Below, one piece after another: positions 21,860 to 33,939 of a stretch of DNA of 64,000 bases; the stretch's first letter is position 1; each line of letters opens with the position of its first letter. A program made the translations under genes and the position numbers. Under the pieces are notes generated by a model. It searched no databases. It was not told the origin of the DNA and saw only the letters and a list, made by a program, of their open reading frames with translations. The DNA lies in NCBI GenBank assembly GCA_030704615.1, contig CM060731.1:59438756-59502755 (forward strand), in the 5' to 3' direction. The DNA is from Takakia lepidozioides (Eukaryota > Streptophyta > Takakiopsida > Takakiales > Takakiaceae).

Positions 21860-22900
21860 GGTTAAGGTTCAGGCTGCGCATCACTTTGCCCTTGTTGATC
21901 ATAAGCCTTTCTCGATGCTTTCAAAGTGAAGTGCATCTGGCAGGACATCCTCCCTTCACAAAGAATGGAAGTAAAACAATAAATTTCTTTGTGGGAACAA
22001 GGGGGATGGGATGTTCGCGGCAGAAGTTTGCTTACTGTAACGGCTGACAAGAATCCGGCTATAGGTAATGCAGTGTTATTTTGTGCTGACATTCACTGAC
22101 ATCATGCACTAACATCATGCTAGAAAGCAGGAGGTTGATTCTAGCACTGTTCCTCTATCCCTCCAGTCTGCAACTTGCATGGCACTGCCTGTCACACTGT
22201 TGTGAGAAACATATGGGCATGGAGTGGGATGACAAAAAAATATTGTCCATGGGAGGCCAAGAGGGCTCATGTGAAAAATCAGAACAACAAGATGCTGCAA
22301 GAGCCTACCAAGGTCAAAAATTTGTTGTGCTCGGAGCTAAAGTGCCTCATGCAGCTGCTTGGTTACGATTGAGCTAAATATCATTTTGCAGAGGGAGACA
22401 GAAAAAGATAAGGATTTAGCTAAAAAGATGTTGATTGCAATATAGCCTTGTGGTTTTGGACAAAGCGAACTTAGTAGAAAGCAGTCAACAAACAAACAAA
22501 CAAAAAATTTTTTCAAGAGAGAAATGCCACACCTCCACATTTGGACGGAAGGCCAAGGTCTGAGAGTGGGTGGTTGCCGACACTGTCAAACCAGCTGACC
22601 ACTGTACAGGAAATGGACCACTGAACTCTTGAGTGATGTAACTTGAACTCTGTCCTTCACCTGGCTCCACCAAAGGCAGACTCTTCATTCGATACTAAGA
22701 CAGCAGCAGTACCTAGCAAGGTAATCATCATCCATCACTGCCAGGAATGGGGCCCATCGAAACGAGCCTGCTATGTCCACTACCTGACAATCACTGTTCA
22801 ACATGTAGTAACTTAGTTCGTGAATTCCAATGAAGCAGCTGCCGCCTTCACTACATCTCTCTCTCTCTCTCTTTTCCAAACAGATTATGGAGCAAGAATG
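21860..22900. repeat. Rearranged duplicate of SnRK1 gamma introns and exon 4
   Basis: 21860-22050 is similar to the reverse complement of about 53880-54030, 22110-22200 to that of 53700-53830, and 22380-22510 to that of 53390-53520. In contrast 22520-22890 matches 52730-53130 in direct orientation. The copy is thus a two-part rearrangement with an inversion breakpoint near 22510. It contains no continuous reading frame. Confidence 0.75.
22525..22810 (-). pseudogene. SnRK1 gamma exon 4 pseudo-copy
   Basis: On the minus strand 'DIAGSFRWAPFLAVMDDD' is followed, after a frameshift near 22700, by 'MKSLPLVEPGEGQSSSYIT'. It is the same exon as 52746-53021 of the intact gene, with the TQSSVVH region altered and the LADLG region shifted. 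It is non-functional, as no other exon is near. Confidence 0.8.
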
Positions 22901-23019
22901 CTCCCGGTATACGGCATGAGGCATACCAGAGAAGATTGAACCCACACCCACTGCAGCATCGATGGCAGCGTCTTCCCGCGTTCAAAGACGCAAGGCCCTG
23001 TCGTCTCGCTGCGGTGATG

Positions 23020-23218
23020 CAGCGGATTGAAGGGCTGGGCTGTGGATCTACAGGAGGCAAGGACTATAATGATAGCAGGATATGCCAAACGTGGACGTGG
23101 GTCTCAGGCTTTTGAGATCTTTAAGTATGAGCAAATGCAGCAGGAAGGGATGACACCCAACAGGGTAACGTTCATTTGCCTTCTCAATGCATGTGCTAGC
23201 CACGGAGCCAATGGTTAA
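23020..23218 (+). pseudogene. PPR motif fragment
   Basis: 'ARTIMIAGYAKRGRGSQAF' and 'MTPNRVTFICLLNACASHG' are a P-type motif plus the start of an L-type motif, followed by a stop. It is diverged from the 29-39 kb copies. A lone fragment without flanking PPRs. Confidence 0.7.
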
Positions 23219-24285
23219 GGAGCCGGAAGCTGGAATTCCTTGAAGCTGGAATTGCGCCAAATCGGGGAGAGTTTGCTTGAGCCTTGGCACATGTCCAGGA
23301 CAGAGGGACATATTATAGGGTTTGAAACGAAATGAAGGGCAGCTGGAAGGGCAGCTCGCACTGACTTAGGAGTCAGGGAGCCTGCCCCAGCTAGACTTAC
23401 TAGTAAACTTACTAATAAATAATAATACCAATAATTTGTACCTTTCATTTGTAATGTTTACCTTTTTTTACAACTTTGTTTTTTTAAAACCTTTTTTTGC
23501 CTTTCAAATGCCTTGTGACAGGCGCAAAAAGAAACCTTCCATCTAATGTCCAACTGCTTAGGCACTGCCTCCTATAAGCTTAGGGAGTCACTAGTCACTA
23601 TAAGCTTAGGGAGTCACTAGTCACTACTGCGCCCACTTTAAGTCCCATGCGCTTCGAGCTGTCTCTGTACAATATTCTCTTCTAGTGCCTAGGTATTTCC
23701 CTTTCTTAAAAATAAAATAAAATAAAATAAAAAATGATTGTTGCCAACCTTAGTAGGCAACAACAAACAACCTTGGACACTTTTCTTTCTAAGACATAGA
23801 AGTTTAGCTTGTCAATTTAGTGATATTTAATTAGTATTCGATAATGCGACATTTTGGTCCCATTTGTCATATTATTATGTGACACCTCCATATTATGACA
23901 TTTTTTCCGTTTCCCCTAGGTGTCATATTAAAGAGGTTAGATTGTAGAGAGAGACTTTGCAACATGTGCAAGTCAATGGAGAAAATGGGTCAAAAGGACC
24001 TTACACCTTGTAAAGGCATGGATTGGTGTGTTCTGCTCAGTAATAAATTATAATGCCCCTTACTCTCACCTTCTTCTTATGTTTTGCCAAAGCAAGAGAG
24101 CCTATCGTAGTTTTAGGCTTGTTTTTATTTATTTATACTCCGGCTTTAATTCTCATTGTTTTTAGATATTGTGGGGCATAGCTAACCCACACATCCGGTT
24201 TCCTGAAAAAGTTCAAAAAACGATTCTTCCTTTTGGACGTTGCTTGGAGTTTGGACATTTTCACCTTTCATAATCCCATACCAAT
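23219..24285. other. No gene seen
   Basis: Contains an (AAAAT)n run near 23710, and a duplicated TATAAGCTTAGGGAGTCACT near 23575-23620. No coding signal. Confidence 0.5.
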
Positions 24286-24287
24286 AG

Positions 24288-24500
24288 TCAGTAGCTCAGT
24301 TGGATAGTGCAATGAGTGTCACCCAGGTGATTCTGGGGTCGAATCTTGCTCTTGACGAGTGTGGTAAAAAAACATATATATATGGCGCCTCCCAAAGGAA
24401 GCGTAACTTATGGTGTCACTTCACCACAAGGTTACTGCCTTCCAGCTGAAAGGTGGACACCTTCATGACACACCAGACCGTGGTTTGAACCCACAACCAC
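24288..24500 (+). repeat. tRNA-derived SINE
   Basis: TAGCTCAGTTGGATAG (box A) at 24292 and GGGGTCGAATC (box B) about 30 bases later mark a pol III promoter. An unrelated body follows, as in SINEs. A second box-B-like sequence occurs on the minus strand at about 24478-24500, so two SINE pieces may abut. No tRNA fold is possible. Confidence 0.55.
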
Positions 24501-24879
24501 ATCCAACATGGTATGTGCCCATTACAAGTGGGCACATGCTGGTTGTCACCGGTGTGGTATGTTCTTCTCCCCCTTTCCTTTGGGCGGTGTCCCCTTCGGA
24601 CGCCTCATGGCGAGTTTGCTCTGAAAGAGGTTATTTCTCCTCTCACTATCAAGGGGCCTGATTCTCTTCATAGAGAGTTCTACAATAGTGAACGAAGAAA
24701 GCTTGGTTCAGGGTTAGATAACAGAACCAATTTTTTTTTGGTCCAATCTTTTGCATGGTAGTGGTGTGGGGATTGAATTCATAGAACAAAATTAGAGCCC
24801 AAAAAAAAAAACATTACATAGCAAAACTCCGCAATCATAGATATTCAAAATCCAACTATTTCATTAAAATTCATTAAAA

Positions 24880-25500
24880 TTCGATTGAATTCAAAATTGG
24901 TTGAAAAGATGAGCGTGTCATTGGGGGGACAAATTTTTTTTTTTTTTTTTTTTTGGTTGAATCTTTGCATAAGTGCTGCACACATATTCAAGCACACGCG
25001 GGCAAAAAATGAGCTTGAACCACATCCGTTCAATGGGTGCAGTAGCCGTTCACCCATGAGAGGATTTTCTTTCACAATGAACAAAATTGGATGACAGGTT
25101 GAACGCGTCCTTGGGGGGCAAATGATTTTGTTTTGTATTGAAACTTTGCATGCGTGTTGCGAACATATTGCAGCACCTACCGTGGGCCAAGGATGAGCTG
25201 AATCAAAATTGAATGAAAGGTCGAACCAACAATTGTCCATCTATTTCCAAAGGTCGTGGGTATGTTTTACACACCAAACGAACGATTTTAGTTTCTCAGA
25301 CTTTGTCAGTACGTTTTACATACCAAATATGTGTTGAACAAGTATTAGATGAATCAAAATTGATGGAAAGGTGGGAACCACAAATACCCATCGAAATGAC
25401 TTTAGCGTCTTTCCAAAGGTCCTGGATATGTTTTACACACCAAACCAATGATTTTAGGTTGTTCTCAAACTTTGTCCATCAAAAGTCCTCCATTGAACTA
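24880..25500. repeat. Degenerate repeat array of about 170-185 bp units
   Basis: Recurrent blocks contain AAAATTG..GA..GTTGAA, TTGGGGGGCAAAT, and CACATATTCAAGCAC-like segments at about 24890, 25075 and 25200. A T19-like run near 24938-24955 interrupts one block. Possibly a non-autonomous transposon family inserted in tandem. Confidence 0.45.
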
Positions 25501-25548
25501 ACATTGTACCATTTTAATCTGTCTCTGTGATAAGATATGTTTGGGGTA

Positions 25549-26515
25549 GGGATCACACGCGGGCAAACTTCAATTCAAGTGCATGCGGGTTTGCAGCGTT
25601 GGGGAGCATCTTCTTTGTATACACAGTTGCATTTCACTTCTCAGTGCTACGACAACTCTACCCAGATGGCATCAAGGTGTTGCCGCTATTTTTTCGGGAT
25701 TGGGGGGGGGGGGGGGGGGGATAGCCCTCCATAAATTAGGCATAATGCTCAAGGTAGCGGTTTCTATTGAGATCATTGAAGGTACCCATCGATGCATTCA
25801 GGCTTGGTAGGAAGCAAGCAAGCAGGCTGCTGATCTTGACCAGAGCTATCATGACGTAACCTCGACAGAGAGATTTATTCAACCTTGTTATGAAGTACAA
25901 TGGGTTCGATTCGATTGTTGGGGGCAGTCCTTGTAATAATCTCTCCGAAAAAAACGGTAAAACATCGGTAGGGATCACACGCGGGCAAACTTCAATTCAA
26001 ATGTACGCGGGTTTGCAGCATTGGGGAACAACTTCTCTGTATACACAGTTGCATTTCACTTCGCAGTGCTACGACAACTCTACCCAGATGGCATCAAGGT
26101 GCTATCACTATTTTTGCGGGATTGGGGGCGGGGCGGGGCAGGGCAGAGATAGCCCTCCACAAATTATGCATAAAGCTCAGGTAGTGGTTTCTATTGAGAT
26201 CATTGAAGGTACCGTCGATGCATTCAGGCTTTTGGTGGGAAGTAAGCCAGCAGGCTGGTGTACTTGACCAGAGCTATGACGTAAACCTCCCTAAGACGGA
26301 GAGATTTATTCAACCTTGTTAGGAAGTGTAATGGGTAAACCTCCCTAAGACGGAGAGATTTATTCAACCTTGTTAGGAAGTGTAATGGGTTCGATTTGAT
26401 TGTTGGGGGCAGTCCTTGTAATAATCTTTCCGGAAACATCAGTAAAACATCAGTAGGGATCACATGCGGGCAAACTTCAATTCAAGTGCACGCGGGTTTG
26501 TAGCATTGAATCTGT
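25549..26515. repeat. Tandem repeat, units of 422 and 485 bp
   Basis: GGGATCACACGCGGGCAAAC-type unit starts occur at about 25549, 25971 and 26456, giving two complete units and the start of a third. The second unit is longer because a 55-bp block (TAAACCTCCCTAAGACGGAG...) is itself duplicated at 26281-26390. A run of 19 G near 25703-25721 in unit 1 is a GC-rich stretch in unit 2. Non-coding. Confidence 0.8.
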
Positions 26516-26924
26516 GGGCTATCCGCAGTCAAATTCAATGGTTTTGCAATTAGTTAATGCAATTGTGCAATCTCTGATAGCACAGTATGCTGCTTTCTGG
26601 TATATTAGTTGGTGTGTGATATTATGTCCATTGGCCACATCAATTCATCAATTTGTAACTAATGTGTTTTACTAGTGTCACATCATATTTGAGCTGTTAC
26701 AATGATGTGTGAATGGGCCACGAGATCTTTTTCACTCATCTTTGCGACCTCACACGTAAGGTGACGTTTTTCCCTAAGACTGCATCAGCGACGGCCAGGA
26801 CGTCGCAGAAATGGGACTTGGCCAAATTGGCATTCCCCTGCTTTTCCCTGGGTCGTACTGCGACGCCACACGCGCAAGAGGGGACCGACGGTCTCCATAG
26901 CGACGGAAGGGCATGCATAGAGAA

Positions 26925-27765
26925 GTTGCTGCCTACATTCTCGTTGTGTGAGTTGCCAAGCTTACTAAGTGGATAGAGGTCCAACCATTGGTGTCAAAGG
27001 AGAGTGATAACGTAGCTCAATTCTTCTTCAATGAGATCATCTTGCGACGGCTACCCGTTGGAAATCCTGACTGATCAAGGGAAGGAGTTATGTAACCAGC
27101 TCATGCTCATCCTTATTCACAATTTGGGTGTTCATCAAACACGGACTCGGCCTTATCATCCACAATGCAACGGACTCACAGAGAGGTTCAACCAAACCAT
27201 GTGCTTGATGTTGGAGAAATGTGGCGGCCTCACTCAGGATTGGGACATTCTTCTCCCTCCTCTCATTTTTGCTTATAGGACAGCAGTTCAGACCAGCACT
27301 GGTAAAACTCCTTTGGAACTCCTTTATGGACGTGCCTGTGTCTCTCCTATTCATCCTACCCCTTTGAATACTGTTGTGGCTGATCCCGAGGATTGGGGTG
27401 GCTTTGTGACCAAGCTGCACGCTCAGCATACCCGCATGCTGGATGAAGCTAAGTTTAACATTTCTAACGACCAACTATCTCAGGCAAAGCAATCGTAGAA
27501 TAGTCTATTCCTCTCGTTTTGTTGCAGGGTAGACTGTGTGTGTGAAACTCCAGCATGGTCCCATTGAGAGTAAGTCCAAAACCAGAATTGAGGGGCCTTA
27601 CCTTATCTATGAGATGCTTGCAGGTGGGCATGCCATGCTTCTTCCCCAACATCACTCTGTTCCAGACATTCTTGAACTTGTACCTATTGCTGATTTGCTG
27701 CATTCTCGTCTCCAATTTGATCTCACTTGTGTCAACATTGAGGGCCTCACGGTGGAGATGATGCC
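26925..27765 (+). pseudogene. Ty3/gypsy integrase remnant (second family)
   Basis: 'LTKWIEVQPLVSKESDNVA' precedes a frameshift near 27050. Then come 'LEILTDQGKELCNQL', 'RTRPYHPQCNGLTERFNQT' (catalytic Glu), 'DILLPPLIFAYRTAVQ' and 'TPLELLYGRACVSP'. Post-integrase coding 'RIEGPYLIYEMLAGGHA' lies at 27585. It differs clearly from the integrase at 10.4-11.5 kb. No LTR, RT or gag is present, so it is a truncated relic. Confidence 0.88.
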
Positions 27766-28855
27766 GAAGAAGAAGACCAAGCTTTTAGTTGGCTGGTGGA
27801 TCTGGTTTCCTGGGACATTTGGTTTTATAGATAGTGGTGCTTGCTTTGGCTGTAGACTTAGGATTTGGGTAGTTCTAGTGTTGTTTGTTTTCTTTTGAAC
27901 TGGCCACAATTCTTGTAAGGGTTGGGGTTTTTCCTGCACTGCAGGTTTTTTCATCCCAGCTCGGCCTGAAAGTGGGAGCACTTGCAACTCTCACTGGACA
28001 GTCACCTCGACCTGTTGTGCTCTTGAAATCTCATTCCAAGGTTCTCTATTATGCATAGCTATTTGAGAATCTAGGCAGTACAGTGCTTCCAAGGTGTTGG
28101 ATCCCAAAGCTTACATTTGGATATGGAAGCCATACATGTACAGCCACCCTCTTCACAGGAGTTCGTATTTTCTAAAGTGGGGTATCTTCACATATGTGAT
28201 GCCGTCACTTTTCCTTGCCACACTTTGGCTGTGACAAATGAACTTATGCTGCAGCTGCATCGCACATATGTGCGCTGTAGAAACCTGCTCTCCTTATGAT
28301 CTTGTATGCTGTTAGCTTCTCCTCATTAAAACTTAAGGCCGTTGATCGGCTTTCGGCGGCGTAGATTAGATGACTTGGCCTTAAGTCAATGGCGCCGCGG
28401 CATTTGGCTGTGACATGTCTGACACCTGGATCCTGATAAAAGACATGCACACCTCAGACTGAGGGGGCATACTCTGTGTACGAGGGTGAGGTGCATGACA
28501 GAACAACTGTGTATCTGTTGGCAGCTCCTCTGCTTGTGATTCCCCCGTTCATCGTGAAGCTGCTCTGCCGAGCCCCATGCCCCCATAACAAAGCTTATTG
28601 ACAGAGGTCGAAGCATCTCTGCCCTAAACACAATTTGAGCTTCACAACTTCATCCCAAAACTTGCATGCGAGGAAACGAGAATCCGAACCCTTTGCGCAA
28701 CAATTGAGCATCGCACCACCACTCTCTGCAAATCCTTCTGATGACTCTGCCCTCACAGCCAAAGGAGTAGTAAGTATATCTTCCTCTCATTATTCAAATA
28801 ATTATCCCTTAGTTGGGTGTAATTTTATTGATATTAATTGAACCAACATGACGGA
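27766..28855. other. No gene seen
   Basis: No recognisable coding sequence. Part may be the rest of the gypsy relic's 3' end. Confidence 0.45.
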
Positions 28856-28859
28856 CCAA

Positions 28860-29228
28860 AAGCTTCGTTTTGGGATGTTGGACGGTTACTGGACGCAAGA
28901 GAAAAAGACCTCATTTTTCTTGAAAGGGATTTCAGGAGACTTTTCTGGCTTGTTTGGGATTGGAAGCTCAAGTAGTTACTGAGAACACTGGGAATCACAG
29001 ACCTACGTCGGTGGACACTGGGATTGGATCGCTATGGGATTGGATCTTGGTGGGCTAAGGCTAGCTTTTGACAATAGACCCCACTATCATTTCCCGTGGA
29101 TATGCCATGGGAAATGCACTCAACAGTACATCATGGTCAATACTCTCAGGAAATGGTGGATGATCTGAGTAGCTACACAGATCAATGAATGAAGCAAGAC
29201 ACTCGCATCTTTCCAAGAAAACATTCTT
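28860..29228 (-). repeat. 3' flank duplicate of PPR copy A
   Basis: Reverse-complement similarity to about 39690-39850 and, nearer the gene, to 39003-39160, so the duplicated unit extended well past the DYW stop codon. It includes the 'TCCCAGTGTTCTCAGTAACT' stretch. Confidence 0.7.
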
Positions 29229-31013
29229 TCAAAAGTAATCCCCACAAGAACAAATCCCATCTTCAAAGTGGTGAAAGCGGTTAGCGTCCCGTACAACAAT
29301 TGCTCGGCCAACAATCTTTGAGATCAATTTGGTGGAAGTGTGGCAGTCACCACATACTCGAAGATTCTTGATGAGACAGAGAGGCGTCGTGCTGATGAGC
29401 CCAAAACCAATGGCCAGCTTCTCACTGTGGTGGCAAAGAGAAAATTCCTTTTCCTCCTCCCCCACATCATGCAATACAAAGCGCGTCTCAGGCACATACC
29501 CCGCCTCCTTCATCTGCCCAGACAATCTTCTCAGCTCAGCATGGATTTCCTTAATTCTGGGATGCAACTTGTCATCTACAACGAAGGTGTGCACCCTGTT
29601 GCCAACCTCAATGCAGCAGCGACCTGGCTCCTTTCTAACCCCTCTGACCTTCATCATTCTTCTCACCTTTGCAGTATCATCCCACCTGCCAGCTGCAGCA
29701 TAGAAGTTTGAGAGCAACACATAAGTTGCAGCATCCTGTTCATCCCACTTGAGGATGGATGTTGCCGCACGTTCAGCCATCTCCACATTGCCATGGATTC
29801 TGCAGGCACCAAGCAAGGCCTTCCACACCACAGCATCTGGATTGATGGGCATTTTATTAATCAGGTCCACTGCCTCATCCAGTTGTCCCACAAGTCCAAG
29901 AAGGTCCACCATGCAGCCAAAGTGCTTCCTGTCGGAGTGACACCATGCTCTTGACTCAGGGAATCAAAGTAGCGTCTTCCTTCATTCAGTAGGCCAGCAT
30001 GGCTGCATGCAGAGAGAACACATATAAAGGTGATACTGTCCGGCTTCAAGCCAATCTATTGCATTCCTCGCACACAAACGTGACGTGGTTGGGCTTCACC
30101 CTTCGCACACCATTTGCTCATATGTCTCCAAAGCCTCCATCCCACGCCCCTGCTGTGCATACCCTGTGATCATCGTGTTCCACGACACCACATTTCGTTC
30201 AGCCATATTGTCGAACACTCCCTTTGCATCCTCGATGCTCCCACATTTGGCATACATGTCCACGAGGGTATTGTTCAGAATCACATCTGGTACAATTCCA
30301 GCTCTGACGATGTCGCCATGCACCTCTTTGCCCTTTACCAGGGCTGCCAGGCTTACACACGCACTGCAAACGCACACAAACGTGATGTGGTCGGGCTTCA
30401 CCTCTTCCCACATCATTTGCTCATACGTCTCCAAAGCCTCCATCCCGCGCCCCTGCTGTGCATACCCTGCAAGCATCGCGTTCCACGACACCACATTTCG
30501 TTCAGCCATACTGTCGAACACTCCCTTTGCATCCTCGATGCACCCACAATTGGCATACATGTCCACCAGGACAGTGTTGAGGATCACATCTGGTACAATT
30601 CCAGCTCTGACGATGTCGCCATGCACCTATTTGCCCTTTTCCGGCTGCCAGGCTTGCAAACGCACACAAATGTGATGTGGTCGGGCCCCTTCCCCCATCA
30701 TTTGCTCATACGTCTCCAAAGCCTCCATCCCACGCCCCTGCTGTGCATACCCTGCGATCATACGTTCCACGACACCACATTTCGTTCAGCCATATTGTCG
30801 AACACTCCCTTTGCATCCTCGATGCTCCCACATTTGGCATACATGTCCACGAGGGTATTGTTCAGGATGACATTTGGTACAATTTCAGCTACTGACGATG
30901 TCGCCATGCACCTCTTTACCCTTTTCCAGGGCTGCCAGGCTTGCACACGCACTGCAAACGCACACAAACGTGATGTGGTCGGGCTTCACCCCTTCCCCCA
31001 TCATTTGCTCATA
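29229..31013 (-). pseudogene. PPR-DYW copy A, 5'-truncated and frameshifted
   Basis: The minus strand carries two to three PLS repeat units of about 101 residues ('VHGDIVRAGIVPDVILN', '[18 protein letters not shown]') and then E and DYW domains. The DYW domain keeps the HxE of 'CHHSEKLA' and '[13 protein letters not shown]', and ends CSCGDYF in place of CSCGDYW. Frameshifts occur near 29920 and in the repeat section (about 30640 and 30770), and a deletion near 30050 removes most of one PPR motif. Upstream it ends abruptly at about 31014 in the 3' flank of copy B, so the start is missing. A cytidine deaminase-like editing factor relic. Confidence 0.88.
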
Positions 31014-31113
31014 CATCATGCTCAATCCTCTCAGGAAATGGTGGATGATCTGAGTAGCTACACAAATCAATGAATGAAGCAAGACACTCGCATCTTTCCA
31101 AGAAAACATCCTT

Positions 31114-33746
31114 TCACCAGTAATCCCCACAAGAACAAATCCCATCTTCAAAGTGGTGAAAGCGGTTAGCGTCCCGTACAACAATTGCTCGGCCAACAAT
31201 CTTTGAGATCAATTTGGAGGAAGTGTGGCAGTCACCACACACTCGAAGATTCTTGATGAGACGGAGAGGCGTCCCAGGGATCGTGCTGATGAGCCCAAAA
31301 CCAATGGCCAGCTTCTCACTGTGGTGGCAAAGAGAAAATTCCTTTTCCTCCTCCCCCACATCATGCAATACAAAGTGCATGTCAGGCACATACCCTGCCT
31401 CCTTCATCTGCCCAGACAATCTTCTCAGCTCAGCATGGATTTCCTTAATTCTGGGATGCAACTTGTCATCTACAACGAAGGTGTGCACCCTGTTGCCAAC
31501 CTCAATGCAGCAGCGACCTGGCTCCTTTCTAACCCCTTTGACCTTCATCATTCTTCTCACCTTTGCAGTATCATCCCACCTGCCAGCTGCAGCATAGATG
31601 TTTGAGAGCAACAGATAAGTCGCGGCATCCTGTTCATGCCACGTGAGGATAGATGTTGCTGCACGTTCAGCCATCTCCACATTGCCATAGATTCTGCAGG
31701 CACCAAGCAAGGCCTTCCACACCACAGCATCTGGATTGATGGGCATTTTATTAATCAGGTCCACTGCCTCATCCAGTTGTCCCGCACGTCCAAGAAGGTC
31801 CACATGCAGCCAAAGTGCTTTGCTGTCGGAGTGACACCATGATCTTGACTCAGGGAATCAAAGTAGCGTCTTCCTTCATTCAGTAGGCCAGCATGGCTGC
31901 ATGCAGAGAGAACACATATAAAGGTGATATTGTCCGGCTTCAAGCCGTTCTTTTGCATTCCTTCAAATAGTTGCACGACCTCCCTATGACAACCATGCTG
32001 TGCATATCCTGCGATCATCGCACTCCACGACACCACATCTCGTTCAGCCATATTGTCGAACACTCCCTTAGCATCCTCGATGCACCCACATTTGGCATAC
32101 ATGTCCACCAGGGCAGTGTTCAGGATCACATCTGGTACAATGCCAGCTCTGACGATGTCGCCATGCACCTCTTTGCCCTTTCCCAGGGCTGCCAGGCTTG
32201 CACACGCACTGCAAACGCACACAAACGTGATGTGGTTGGGCTTCACCCCTTCCCCCATCATTTGCTCATACGTGTCCAAAGCCTCCATCCCATGCCCCTG
32301 CTGTGCATACCCTGCGATCATCGCATTCCACGACACCACATTTCGTTCAGCCATATTGTCGAACACTCCCTTTGCATCCTCGATGCTCCCACATTTGGCA
32401 TACATGTCCACCAGGGTATTGTTCAGAATCACATCTGGTACAATTCCAGCTCTGACGATGTCGCCATGCACCTCTTTGCCCTTTTCCAGGGCTGCCAGGC
32501 TTGCACACGCACTGCAAACGCACACAAACGTGATGTGGTCGGGCTTCACCCCTTCCCCCATCATTTGCTCATACGTCTCCAAAGCCTCCATCCCCCGCCC
32601 CTGCTGTGCATACCCTGCAAGCATCGCACTCCACGACACCACATCTCGTTCAGCCATATTGTCGAACACTCTCTTTGCATCCTCGATGCTCCCACATTTG
32701 GCATACATGTCCACGAGGGTATTGTTCAGGATCACATCTGGTACAATTCCAGCTCTGACAATGTCGCCATGCACCTCTTTGCCCTTTTCCAGGGCTGCCA
32801 AGCTTGCACACGCACTGCAAACACACACAAACGTGATGTGGTTGGGCTTCACCCCTTCCCCCATCATTTGCTCATACGTCTCCAAAGCCTCCATTCCGCA
32901 CCCCTGCTGTGCATACCCTGCAAGCATCGCACTCCACGACACCACATTTCGTTCAGCCATATTGTCGAACACTCCCTTTGCATCCTCGATGCTCCCACAT
33001 TTGGCATACATGTCCACCAGGGTAGTGTTCAGGATCACATCTGGTACAATTCCAGCTCTGACGATGTCGCCATGCACCTCTTTGCCCTATTCCAGGGCTG
33101 CCAAGCTTGCACACGCACTGCAAACGCACACAAACGTGATGGGGTTGGGCTTCACCCCTTCCCCCATCATTTGCGCATACGTCTCCAAAGCATTCCTATC
33201 ACACCCATGCTTGGTAAATCCTGCCAACATTATATTCCACGTGATCAAAGATCGTTGAGGCATTCTGTTGAACACTTGGTGAGCATCCATGATGCTCCCG
33301 CACTTAACGTACATGTTGACAAGGGTGTTGAGGAGAGAAACATTTGGCATGAATCCACTTTGGATAATGTGAGTGTGCACCTGCTTTCCAGCTTCCAGGC
33401 CTTTCACCTTGATGCACTTATGCAAGAGACAGACATATGTTTCTGAATCTGCTGACATGCCTCCTTGGTTTAAAGTCTGTAGAGCCTCTTTCAGTCTGCC
33501 TGCCTCACAAAGCATCTTCACATGCCCAGAAGTGCCAGAAGAGGCATTGTGGACTCCCTCTCTTGATCCTCTTCCAGAAGCTGTGGTCATGGTTGAGGTG
33601 CCTGATTTTATCAACTGTGCCGCTGCAGCCGCTGCCTTTAGTTGACCATCTACCCATGCAGGTTTCTTGTAGCTATTGATCCACAGCGAATCATAGGTAA
33701 CCTTGTGCCTGAAAAATGGCACTCTTGGATGAATCTGGACCCACAC
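31114..33746 (-). pseudogene. PDF-PPR-DYW copy B with one stop and one frameshift
   Basis: Same organisation as the intact copy C: half PDF motif ('DSLWINSYKKPAWVDGQL'), linker, one diverged PPR triplet, four near-identical 303-bp units (one more than copy C), then E and DYW ending CSCGDYW. Two lesions are visible: a Lys AAG to TAG change in 'LAALE*GKEVHG' (33084-33086), and a one-base deletion near 31801 in 'FGCMVDLLG'. All DYW zinc and catalytic residues (HSE, CxxCH, CSC) persist downstream of the frameshift. It was disabled recently. Confidence 0.9.
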
Positions 33747-33939
33747 TCCATCCCTGCTCCTTCAGCTATCCATGCCTCTGCACAAATCATGCATACATCC
33801 TTGCCTTGCTGCTAGCAGCTGACAATGACAGCCTAGATTTGTTCTAGGAAACACCCAACTCAGCTTATCACACTAGTTCCTATGCTCATTGCGTCTGCTA
33901 CTCTCTGTAATCCAACAGGCATTCACCTTTTTGCCTCGA

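Noticed and set aside
25549-26515. CRISPR-like array
   Set aside because: Units are over 400 bp with no short repeat/spacer alternation, in a plant nuclear context.
31971-33446. Long plus-strand ORF (491 codons) opposite PPR copy B
   Set aside because: It is a shadow of the repeated PPR units: it is periodic at 303 bp and its His/Cys/Pro-rich product has no homology. Similar shadows occur at 32053-33258 and 36972-38035.
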